Assembly (NCBI GenBank): GCA_012845835.1
Contig: JABAKD010000020.1
Coordinates: 1,131,936 to 1,195,935 of the forward strand
Length of the DNA: 64,000 nt
Source: Undaria pinnatifida
Taxonomy: Eukaryota > Sar > Phaeophyceae > Laminariales > Alariaceae
Direction: 5' to 3'
Notes under the pieces: generated by a model
Database searches by the model: none
What the model was told of the DNA's origin: nothing
Seen by the model: only the letters and a program-made list of their open reading frames with translations
Made by a program: the position numbers and the translations under genes
Shown: positions 24,682 through 33,178 of the stretch, in pieces
How positions within the stretch are numbered: position 1 is the first letter of the stretch
How the letters are laid out: every line of letters starts with the position of its first letter

Positions 24682-25153
24682 GGCCGCTCCAGCTGCTGCT
24701 GCTGCTGGCGCTGCTGTGCTGCGTGCTGTTGCTGTGCCTCGTTTGAATCTCTCTCTATTTTCAAGTGAGCCTAGTCACAGGACTGTCAAGTTTCGATCAA
24801 CTCAAAGTTCTCGATCCAATCAATCTTGGGTGATGATGAAGGCACCTATGCCCAAGCACGTGTCTAAAGCTCCACGCAAAGACGATCACCGACAGAGGTG
24901 TGTTGGATTGGGAGCGACAGCGAGCCGTGTTTTTTATCCTAGCGACGTGCGGCTAGCGGCCAGGCATCGATTAGCTGTGATTCGCTGTAATGATAGGGTG
25001 CGAGGTTTGAGCGAAGGTGACAAAACGCGGGTCAATACGAAAATGTTCGCCCTCCGCGCCAAATTTGCTGCTCGTACTTACTCGTACGTGGCTACTTTTC
25101 GCGCACACTTGTCGCATTTCTCGCGCCAAAAACAAAGAAACCGAGTGAAACTA

Positions 25154-25246
25154 TTACCGGTAATTTTTGTACTGAAATATGAAGTTACCTTGAGTTACCG
25201 GTAAATTTTGTACTGAAATATGAAGTTACCTTGAGTTACCGGTAAT
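25154..25246. promoter_or_regulatory. Triple TTACCGGTAA palindrome upstream of RAD16
   Basis: The perfect 10-bp palindrome TTACCGGTAA occurs at 25154, 25196 and 25237, spaced 42 and 41 bp apart within near-identical repeats (GTACTGAAATATGAAGTTACC). It lies about 470-560 bp upstream of the RAD16 start codon. A dimeric factor site is plausible, but the array may simply be a tandem duplication; no TATA box or initiator was recognised. Confidence 0.35.
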
Positions 25247-25344
25247 TTTTCTCGTCGTATACCGTAACTGCCGTGCTCTCTGTCTATGGGGCGATGTGTT
25301 GCAGTACCTGGTATAAAAAAAACGGAGTACCAAACGGTGATAGA

Positions 25345-25490
25345 TACACATCGTAGGCTGACTCCCGATTTCGTTTTTATATGTTTCTTCTGGTGAAGGC
25401 ATGAAATGCGTCGGCTGTGGTACATGCGTGGACCACCTTTGGTTTGTTTGTGTTTTTTCCTTGGGGTATTCCTCAGCTTCAGACATAAAT
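25345..25490 (-). repeat. Dispersed repeat A, copy 2 (distal half)
   Basis: Reverse complement of the distal half of the 885-1100 copy, including AATACCCCAAGGAAAA, the TGGTCCACGCATGTACC block and ATCGGGAGTCAGCCTACGAT. It ends where a TACA microsatellite begins. Confidence 0.65.
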
Positions 25491-25493
25491 ACA

Positions 25494-25575
25494 TAAATAC
25501 ATATATACATACATATATACATACATATATACATACATGCATGCATGCATACATACATACATACATACATACAAA
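25494..25575 (+). repeat. Microsatellite (TACA)n
   Basis: About twenty TACA/TATA tetranucleotide units with a short ATGCATGCATGC core, followed by a TACCAGGTA motif at 25583. Confidence 0.92.
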
Positions 25576-25680
25576 TTATAATACCAGGTAAATCGTCACA
25601 TATATTTAAATTTTAGTAATCAGCTGATATCATCTTGTTATCCTTCTAGGCGTACATGCCGTAGCTCCAACTCATCTCCG

Positions 25681-25720
25681 CCCCCCCCGCCCCCCCCCCC
25701 CCCCCCCCTCCCCCCCCCTT
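25681..25720 (+). repeat. Poly-C tract
   Basis: About 38 of 40 bases are C, interrupted by single G and T. One of about ten long C or G runs in 25.6-28.9 kb. Confidence 0.9.
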
Positions 25721-25954
25721 TGTTCCTCGCCCAGGTCGTTCAAACGCCCCACTTACAATCGAAATCGGCCAGAGTATTAGAAACTTCTACGCAGTTGATA
25801 TCACGTCATTATCTTTCTAGCCATCCATGACGTAGCTTTTATTCATCCCCCCTCCCCCCCTCCAACGCCCCCTCCTTCCCCACACCCCGCACGATCGCCT
25901 AGACCCAGCACCGCACGTATAGCAAGCCCCTACATATATATATATGATTAATAC

Positions 25955-26050
25955 GCGCGACCGGAGTACCACACACTATGTTGCCAAGATGAGTTTCGAC
26001 CAAATCCTTCATCTCATAGTAGCTGGAGTGTATTTTAATATTATATGTGA
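25955..26050 (+). repeat. Repeat B, short 3'-end copy
   Basis: Begins ACGCGCGACCGGAGTACCAC and runs through GATGAGTTTCGACCAAAT to GGAGTGTATTTTAAT, the common distal end of repeat B, without the upstream part seen at 26340-26805. Confidence 0.65.
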
Positions 26051-26339
26051 CCTAAACCTCTTGAAAACCCTCCTCCCCCCCCCCCCCCCCCGCTTTTTTT
26101 TTCCTCGCTCTCTCTTGCTCAAACGCCCCACCTAATATCGAAATCTGCCAGAGTAATAAACACTTCCACGCGCGCTGGATATCACCTAATTATCTTTTTA
26201 GAGCCGTCCATGCCGCTGCTGCAATTCCCCCCCCCCCCCGCCCCCATCAACGCCCCCTCCTTCCCCACCACCCGCACTATCGCCTAGACCTAGCACCACG
26301 CGTATAGAAAACCCCTACGTCTATGCGACCTAAAGCCTC

Positions 26340-26805
26340 CCCCCCCCCCCTCCCCCCAATCCCCCCCTCTCCCCCACAAGAAGGATTTATAGTTTCCACG
26401 CACAAATTGAGCTGCCCCACCTGTCCCTTCTCCCCTTCCCCCCATCCCGCCCCCCTTTGGTCAAAATCAGGCCCCCATGTCCTTAAGAACTCCGCCCTTC
26501 CCTCACCGGTTATACGACTTACAGGATTCACTTGATGAAATGATGCATTTCCTTCCACAGCTGTCAGATTTTGTCCCCCTCAGAAACGGGTTTTATAGTT
26601 TCCGCGCACAGACTGACTAACACCACCCTGTTGACCCTGGCAGCTACACTGTAGTTCCAACGGGAGTCGCCGACTTATATCCTTAATGAGGACACACAAC
26701 CCGTAATACGCGCGATCGGAGTATCACGCACAGCTTGCAAAGGTGAGTTTCGACAAAATATTCGATCTCACAGCTAGAAGAGTGTATTTTAATTTTTATA
26801 ACATA
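26340..26805 (+). repeat. Repeat B, long copy
   Basis: Contains two related units (GTTTCCACGCACAAATTGAG, then after a C-rich stretch ACGACTTACAGGATT and GTTTCCGCGCACAGACTGAC), followed by CACCCTGTTGACCCTGG, CTACACTGTAGTTCCAA, CCTTAATGAGGACACACAA, CGCGCGATCGGAGTATCAC and the distal end AGAGTGTATTTTAATTTTT. No open frame spans it. Class unresolved. Confidence 0.65.
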
Positions 26806-26857
26806 GTCATATCATAATAATCTGTCATAATCTATAGTACAAAAAATAAAAAAAATG

Positions 26858-27750
26858 CACTCCAGCTGAGATCGAAGATTTCGTCGAAACTCATCTTTGC
26901 ACAGCCGTGTGTGTGATACTTCGATCGCGTACTTGCATTAACACACTGGTGTGTGTGTCCTCATTAAGGATAATACCCTTTTTTTTTCGCACACTTCCCT
27001 CTTCCAGCTTCTGGACAAGCCGTGGTCACAGGTGTTGTCCCTTTCTCCCCACCGGTTCTTGCCTTCAATTCTTTTATCGCGCATAGGGTTCAGCAATCCC
27101 ACTGCTCGTCGATTTTTCATCGAGTGTTGCTAACTCACGCTCTCGCGCTTTCCGCAAGTCAATTTGTGCGCAAGAAAAAGTCCCCACGAACTTATACGAG
27201 TATGCACTCGGGGGGATGCGAACTCACGGAACTGACCTATACCAGGCTCGAGGATAATCTGATACGCCACCGGGGCGACCGTATTTTTATAACCCTGTAT
27301 AGGTCGGCGACTCCCCTTTTGGAACTACAGTGTAGCTCGTACCAAGATCAACAGGGTGATGTAAATCAATCTGTGCGCGGAAGCTATAAAACTCGTTTTT
27401 GAGGAGGACAAAATCTGACAGCTGTGGACGGAAAAATGCATCAGTTTATCAAGTATATCCTGTAAGTCGTATAACCGGTGAGGGGAGGGCGGAGATTTTA
27501 AGGGCCTGGGGCCGGGGTTTGAACAAGAGGGTGCGGGGGGGGGGGGGGGGCGGGGGCGGGGGCAACTCAATCTGTGCGCGGAAACTATAAAAATCCTTCA
27601 AGGGGACAAATCTAACGGTTTTGGAAGAAATGCACCAGTTTATCATGTAATATATCCTGTAAATCGTACAATCAGTGAGGACAGGGCGGAGTGTTCGAAG
27701 CGGGGGGGGGGGGGAAGAAGGGAGGATTTCTAACAGCTTTAGGTCGAAAT
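26858..27750 (-). repeat. Repeat B, inverted long copy split by a SINE
   Basis: Read on the minus strand this is the same element as 26340-26805, facing it across a spacer of about 55 bp. It is interrupted at 26975-27291 by a SINE: the repeat B sequence CCTCATTAAGGATA stops at the SINE tail and resumes with TATAGGTCGGCGACTCCCC, contiguous in the intact copy at 31590-31640. Two internal units and a G-run (27535-27550) follow. Confidence 0.65.
26975..27291 (-). mobile_element. tRNA-derived SINE, copy 1 (inside repeat B)
   Basis: On the minus strand it starts GGTCGCCCCGGTGGCGTATC (tRNA-like 5' end with a box A like TGGCGTATCAGA) and has GTGAGTTCGCATCCCC as the T-arm/box B. It continues with an unrelated body and ends in an A-run (AAAAAAAAA). 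About 315 bp, without coding capacity. Flanking AGGGTTAT and AGGGTATTAT look like an imperfect target duplication. It matches copy 2 at 28061-28375 over its whole length. Confidence 0.75.
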
Positions 27751-27759
27751 AATGTATAC

Positions 27760-28040
27760 CAGGTATCTGTTAGGAGCTTGCTGTACGCGTGGCGCTAGGT
27801 CTATCGGCGATGGTGCGGTTGGTGGGGAGGGAGGGAGCGTTGGGGGGGGGGGGGGGAGTATTAACTAGAGCTACGACATGGATGGCTAAAAAGGTAATGA
27901 GGTGATATCACCTGTCTGGTGGTAGGGTCTAATACTCCGGCAGATTTTGATTTTAGGTGGGGCGGCGGGAGATAACAAAACAAGGGGGGGGGGGGCGAAA
28001 GGGGGGGTCGGGCGGGGGGGGGGGGGGGAATTAAAACCCC
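27760..28040 (-). repeat. Repeat C, minus-strand copy
   Basis: Reverse complement of the 26130-26330 type: GGCGCTAGGTCTATCGGCGA, GGGAGGGAGGGAGCGTT, a long G-run, AGCTACGACATGGATGGCT, GGTGATATCACCT and CGGCAGATTTTGATTTTAGG, then further G-runs (28014-28028). Confidence 0.55.
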
Positions 28041-28060
28041 TTTAGGTCGCATGAATGTAT

Positions 28061-28375
28061 ACCGGTCGCCCCGATGGCGTATCAGGTTATCGTCGGGCCT
28101 GGTATAGGTCAGTTTCGTGAGTTCGAGCCCCGCCGAGTGCATACTCGTATAAATTCGTTGGGTCTTTTTCTTGTGCACAAATTGACTTGCGGAAAGCGCG
28201 AGAGCGTGAGTTAGCAACACTCGATGAAATATCGACGAGCAGTGGGATTGCTGAACCCTATACGCGATGAAAACTGAAGGCAAGAACCGGGGGGAAGAAG
28301 GGACGACACCGGTGTCCACGGCTTGTCCAGAAGCTGGAAAGTAGAAGTGTGAGAGAAGAAGAAAAAAAAAAATAC
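28061..28375 (+). mobile_element. tRNA-derived SINE, copy 2
   Basis: 5' head CGGTCGCCCCGATGGCGTAT with box A (TGGCGTATCAGG) and box B (GAGTTCGAGCCCC) about 50 bp apart gives an internal RNA polymerase III promoter of tRNA type. The body includes CAACACTCGATGAAATATC and GGCTTGTCCAGAAGCTGG; the tail is AGAAGAAGAAAAAAAAAA. It is oriented opposite to copy 1 and 0.8 kb away. Non-autonomous, needing a partner LINE that is not seen in this window. Confidence 0.78.
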
Positions 28376-28624
28376 TGGCAGGGACTTTCACTATACGTGC
28401 TCGAGGTCTATGTTTGACCATCCACGTTTAAGAGTTGAGTGATGAAATTTGATATTTTTTATTTTGATTTCGGTATTAAAAATTGGGTTGATGGAGGACT
28501 TGGAGTAAATTAACATACTCCAAGTCCTGGGAACCAACCTGGTTTCGCCGCATCTCCTCAGATGCGCTGCGGTTTCACAAACCACAAATAATATCCCAAT
28601 CAGGCTTTGATACAATCACAAACC

Positions 28625-28830
28625 AACAGTCTAGGCGATGGTGCGGGTGGTGGGGAAGGAGGGGGCGGGGGGGGCGGGGTGGGGGGTGGGGGGCGGAAAT
28701 AAATGAATTGGAGCTACGGCATGGCTGGTTGGATAGGTAATGAGAAATTTTATCACCTGCCTGGTAGTGTTTATTATTCTATCTAGCAGATATGATTTCA
28801 GGTGGGGCGGCGGGGGACGTGGGGCGAGGG
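28625..28830 (-). repeat. Repeat C, second minus-strand copy
   Basis: Same landmarks as 27760-28040: CTAGGCGATGGTGCGGGTGG, G-rich core, GGAGCTACGGCATGGCTGG, TATCACCTGCCTGGTAG and AGCAGATATGATTTCAGG, ending in a 21-base G-run (28828-28848). Confidence 0.55.
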
Positions 28831-28914
28831 GGGGGGGGGGGGGGGGGGTTGCGTGTGTGTCAGGGAGAGGGGAAGGACAACGGCCTTTTTGGAATCTCCC
28901 GTATATTCCAGCAA

Positions 28915-29052
28915 CCAGGCCTGGCTATTTATATGAATGACCTTTGGTTTGTGCTTTTTCTGGGGTATTCCCCAGCTCCAGAGTGACTGGAGCCTGTCCT
29001 GTGACCACGGACTTGATTATGCGAGTTAATGTGTGAACAACAACACCATGAT
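28915..29052 (-). repeat. Dispersed repeat A, copy 3
   Basis: Minus-strand copy containing AACTCGCATAATCAAGTCCG, TGGTCACAGGACAGGCTCC, CACTCTGGAGCTGGGGAATA and CCCCAGAAAAAGC, collinear with 890-985 and 63600-63710. Confidence 0.7.
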
Positions 29053-29436
29053 GAATACAAGACAGCCATTTAGAACAATCATGTAGAACTAACTGTGGTA
29101 TGCAATGTGTTATATCATAGCTTCGTGGTGTGTTATTTTAGATGGATCGCAAGATAGAACATTCCAATCGACAGGAGGTGCAACCATGTGGTATTACTAT
29201 GATTTCTTACCGTGTCGATGTGGGGCTCTGAGGTCGACAATTATAAGACAGAAATAAATATTGCAAATACAGCAAGCGAGGTGATGCGGTCATGCAATGT
29301 CACCACCATTGAACACGAGGGGGAGAAGTGCAAATCTTCAGTGTATTTTCCATGTCGCCGAAGATGTTGTGGTCCTGCAGATGCCACGTTCACGTCTGAT
29401 GCTCGTGTTATTAATGGTGGTATACAAGGGGCTACG

Positions 29437-29459
29437 CCGGCGGCCTGGACGGCCGCCGG
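29437..29459. repeat. GC hairpin, copy 5
   Basis: Arms CCGGCGGCC (29437-29445) and GGCCGCCGG (29451-29459) enclose loop TGGAC. The left flank GGGGCTACG and right flank TCGCAGCGCAGG resemble the family flanks read in reverse. The arms differ from copies 2-4 but pair perfectly. Confidence 0.55.
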
Positions 29460-29692
29460 TCGCAGCGCAGGATAGTAAATATTAAGAGGGTAAGAAGTAA
29501 TGCCAAGAGTTAGACGAAGTTTGTTAATTCATATATGGGAGATACTAGAAAGGGAAAATGCCGACAATTTTTTCCCGATTCTCGTGTGCGGCGGAACAAT
29601 GCGAGAAGGCAGCCTGGAAATTATGGGAGAGCATGGCGGTTCACCCCAGCTGGGTGACGCTCTGCGTTGCTACGCAGAAAGGCGCGGCCACA

Positions 29693-30090
29693 GCTGCTGC
29701 TGTGCATATACCTGCTGTGCATATACCATTTGTAGCTTCGTGATGCTGCTGTGCATATACCATTTGTAGCTTCGTCATGCTGCAGGCTCATCATAGCTTC
29801 AGCTACTGCTGTACATCATGTACATGTACGTGCTGCTGATCTAGACGTGCTGCTGTAGACTAACGGGGGTTCAAAAATATTGAGAGTTCGCAGTTCTCCA
29901 CGACGCCTAGCTGCTGCTGTGCATATACCATTTGTAGCTTCGTGATTCTGCTGTGCATATACCATTTGTAGCTTCGTGATGCTCCTGTGCATATACCATT
30001 TGTAGCTTCGTGATGCTGCAGGCTCATCATAGCTTCAGCTACTGCTGTACATCATGTACATGTATACGTGCTGCTGTAGACTTCGCAGTT
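29693..30090 (+). repeat. Minisatellite with higher-order duplication
   Basis: A roughly 34-bp unit (CTGCTGTGCATATACCATTT, then GTAGCTTCGTGATG) is repeated about six times. A larger segment (GCTGCAGGCTCATCATAGCT to CATGTACATGTA) is duplicated at about 29780 and 30015, so unit and block were amplified separately. Non-coding. Confidence 0.85.
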
Positions 30091-30180
30091 CTCCACTACG
30101 CCTGGGTGGCATGTGTTCTCGGGGATTACGAACTTTTCTTCCCCAGATCCTAGCACAAACCTCGCTTAGTGGCCTTTACA

Positions 30181-30719
30181 ATGGCGACGCCGGCCAGGTA
30201 ATCGACCCCCTCCCGTGTGTCGGAGGTCAGAGAACACGTACCGAAGAAATAACGCGAAGACATTAGCCCTGTGTGCAGACTGCGCACCAAACGTCTCACA
30301 GGGCACGATTTTTCGGAGATCTCGTCGTAGATCTCGACGTCGAGGCCTCGCGCGCGCGCTACGGCGCCGAGCGGGCGGATCAGCTGAGCCGGTGGTTGCA
30401 GGCGAGGCGGGGGCACGCCTCAGCGAAGAAACCGCGCGGAAAGGCGGTCAGAGGCGGGAGATATCCGCAGACGTAAGGATGTGCATATGTGATAAGCGAA
30501 CTAAGATATATAGATTTATAAGGTATATTTGTTTGTTTGGTCATACATACATGGAGAACGTACAACGTCGGCTCGAGTCGGGCGATGGCGATAGCGCCGC
30601 GGGGTTCGCAAACATCTTGGATTCGCGGAGCTCACGTATTCATCGCGCGTCGGAAGACAGCAGCAGCGGTGTGGAACACCAAAGAAATATCCAACGTGTG
30701 TGTGTCTGCTCGTGCGTGA
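30181..30719 (+). CDS. Hypothetical small protein, three exons (tentative)
   Basis: ATG at 30181; exons 30181-30197, 30302-30472 and 30557-30719 join in phase (GT donors GTAATC and GTAAGG) to 116 codons plus TGA. The middle exon, ARFFGDLVVDLDVEASRARY then GAERADQLSRWLQARRG, has coding-like base use and an amphipathic look. The first junction (TCACAG acceptor) is good. The last acceptor, CATGGAG, lacks a pyrimidine tract and is the weak point. A second good acceptor (CTTCCCCAG at 30146) suggests the gene may start further upstream instead. No family recognised. Confidence 0.3.
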
Positions 30720-31071
30720 TAAATACGAAAAGTTTCTATCTATACAGCAGCAGCAGTAAGTAGTATAGCATAAGTAGTATAGCAAGCGGTATTGTTATAT
30801 TGTTGTTGTCGGCGTCCGATCAGCCGGGACAACGCAAAAGCTTTCACACATATATATGTCATACATACATATTCTAGTACATCATACATACATCGGACAG
30901 ATCAGATGCCAGGCCATGATTGATCTGTATGTTTTGTCTTTCAGGACAGATATATCCCTGACCTGTACCACATATACATATAGAGTAGAGTTATACGACG
31001 AGCTGCGTGGTCCACATTATTATGTTGTAGCCGAATGGGAGCAGAGTATTATCTGCATGATGATGACCTTG

Positions 31072-31415
31072 TGTTATCATATAAGGCTTCGTTTGGGTAC
31101 GCTATTGGTTAACCTTTTGCAAGTAAGTGGTCTCAAAACGGACTAAAACCCCAAATAAATCCTACATCCACCATCATCATAATAAACTTTTCAAGACTTT
31201 CCCCATCCATGTCGAACTTCATAAATACTTTCCCCGGTATCCCCAAGAAATGAAACGGCTTGGATATATTGACAGGTCCGCCCGTATATCCGGCCGACCT
31301 GCTATCCCGCCGTTTCAGGGGGGGAGAGTGTTATAAGGATTAGTTTGGGTAAGCTATTGGTTAACCTTTTGCAAGTGGTCAAACGGACTGATACCCCACT
31401 AGAACCTTATTAACA
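31072..31415 (+). mobile_element. TRIM-type LTR miniature, older copy
   Basis: Fossil of the same family as the element at 35105-35476: LTR-like terminal repeats (left from 31072, right 31329-31415) beginning TGTTAT and containing GCTATTGGTTAACC, with the shared interior GAAATGAAACGGCTTGGATA and GACAGGTCCGCCCGTATAT and a purine tract before the right repeat. It is more diverged and incomplete compared with the other copy. No coding sequence. Confidence 0.7.
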
Positions 31416-31502
31416 TCCACATGTTTCTTGGGTTGGATATTTTATACCTGGTACATAAAATTGTTTCAAATCTATAGCCTATTATTAGACTAGTCTAAAA
31501 AA

Positions 31503-31860
31503 AAATTTACACTCCAGCTGTGAGATCGAAGATTCGTCGAAACTCATCTTTGCAAGCTGTGTGTATTACTTCGATCGCGCGTATTACGGGTTGTGTGTCC
31601 TCATTAAGGATATAGGTCGGCGACTCCCCTTGGAACTACAGTGTAGCTTGTACCATGATCAACAGGGTGATGTTAATCAACCTGTGCGCGGAAACAACTG
31701 TAAAACTCGTTTTGAGGGGGACAAAATCTGACAGCTGTGGAAGGAAACGCATCAGTTTATCAAGTATATCCTGTAAGTCGTATAACCCGGTGAGGGGAGG
31801 GCGGGGATTTTAAGGGCGTGGGGGCCGGGGTTCGAACAAGAGGGAGCGGGGGGCGGGCAA
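31503..31860 (-). repeat. Repeat B, minus-strand copy
   Basis: Uninterrupted distal part of repeat B: CACTCCAGCTGTGAGATCGA, TCCTCATTAAGGATATAGG, GGCGACTCCCCTTGGAACTA, CAACAGGGTGATGTTAATC, CCTGTGCGCGGAAAC and TATAACCCGGTGAGGGGAGG. It serves as the empty-site reference for the SINE insertion at 26975-27291. Confidence 0.7.
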
Positions 31861-33178
31861 CTCAATCTCATTGAACTTTAGGTGGCATGTGGCGTGTATC
31901 AGCTCTTAGCTGGTGTACGCTCGTAGGCTCGCTTTCGGATGACCCGATGAAGACAGCCTATATATATGATGTGAGGCAAACGAAGGCCACGGTTAGGTGA
32001 GCCTGTAAGAGCAGAGAGCTCGAGCAGAGAAGATGTTGTTCGGTGACCCCAGGCCGATATGTTGATTGATGATTTAGTTGCTCAGCAGATGAGAGCTGAT
32101 GGTGAGCAAAGAGGAGTGATCGAGGTGGGCCTGGCCATTTTACCTGATCGAGACGGCACAATGCGTATGCTACGGACAGATGTACTCTACGGGTAGATGT
32201 CTGATCTACCTACAGCAACGTTTCCTGAGGCTTGCTCGTAGTCTACCGTACCTATGGCAATGTTCCCTGAGGTTTGGTTCTGGGAGCTTAGCTACGTCAA
32301 CGTCCCGACCGTTAACCTAAAATCAAATTCCATGAATATTCAATGTTGCTGTACGTACTAGACCAGGTACGTTATTCCGCCGCATTTATTTGATACCACC
32401 GCATTGCTCGTACGTAATACATGTACCAACTTTTGGATATGATTAACCAGCAAACGGCTGTGCATCATGTATCCAAGATATTGCTGCGATGAGACTTAGT
32501 CTTGTGCTTGCTACGTACTGCATCGATAAACGACAACTAACAGACTTATTATAACTGTCTGTTGTACGAACAACTCGCAATGTATACTAGATGGCTTTTA
32601 AGTGTTATCAAGTAACGACTTGATGGTCACTGACAAGTAGCATCTCTACTAAATCTGTGCGCGGAAACAATAAATATGTGTATGATACACATGAGTTTCG
32701 ACAAAATATTCGATCTCACAGCTAGCTGGAGTGTATTTTAATTTTCATAATAATCTATATACGTGAGCTGTAAGTTCGATCAATAGACTAGTCTATATAT
32801 TAGGCGCTACTGCTGCTTTATGGAAGGATATTCGTTTTATATCGAAAAGGCATCTACGCTACATTGTCGGAGGGCAATAATAATAGTCTATATACAACTA
32901 TATACCTAGACCTCGCCCCCTTCGGACGTCTCGCTCGGCATATCCTCCCCCCTCTCAGCCCTTCTCAGCCCGTAATTGCCGAAAAGAAAATTAGTTGCTG
33001 GGGAAAAGAACCGTCCCGAAGTTCCTTGCCTTCCTTGCTTTCCCTAGTCTCATTCTTACTTACTTTTTAGCTCTCATTCTCTGATCTTTACTGCTTGCTC
33101 TCTGATATTTTTATTTTGCTTTTTCAGCAACTTCTTTTTTGTACTTTTATTTGAAGTTGGCCAATTGCTGGCTGTTGA
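31861..33178. other. Non-genic stretch upstream of the Cys-rich gene
   Basis: No exon recognised in 31861-32680. A short repeat B 3' end lies at 32685-32750 (GAGTTTCGACAAAATATTCG to GGAGTGTATTTTAAT). From 32900 the sequence becomes C/T-rich with a strong acceptor-like tract (TTTTGCTTTTTCAG, ending 33126), so the 5' part of the next gene probably lies here. Confidence 0.45.

Larger units (their letters stand above)
25610..26330 (+). repeat. Repeat C, three plus-strand copies
   Basis: Copies at about 25610-25740, 25750-25935 and 26130-26330 share a CTGATATCA or GATATCACCTAATTATC block, CTAG-CGT-CATG-CGTAGCT, a long C-run, ACGCCCCCTCCTTCCCCAC and CGCCTAGACCTAGCACC. Mirror copies on the other strand are at 27760-28040 and 28625-28830. 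Non-coding; always next to repeat B, so C and B may be parts of one composite element. Confidence 0.6.

Noticed and set aside
29218-29475. 86-codon ATG-started frame containing the GC hairpin
   Set aside because: Its C-terminal Ala/Gly residues are simply the translated hairpin; the rest has no motif.
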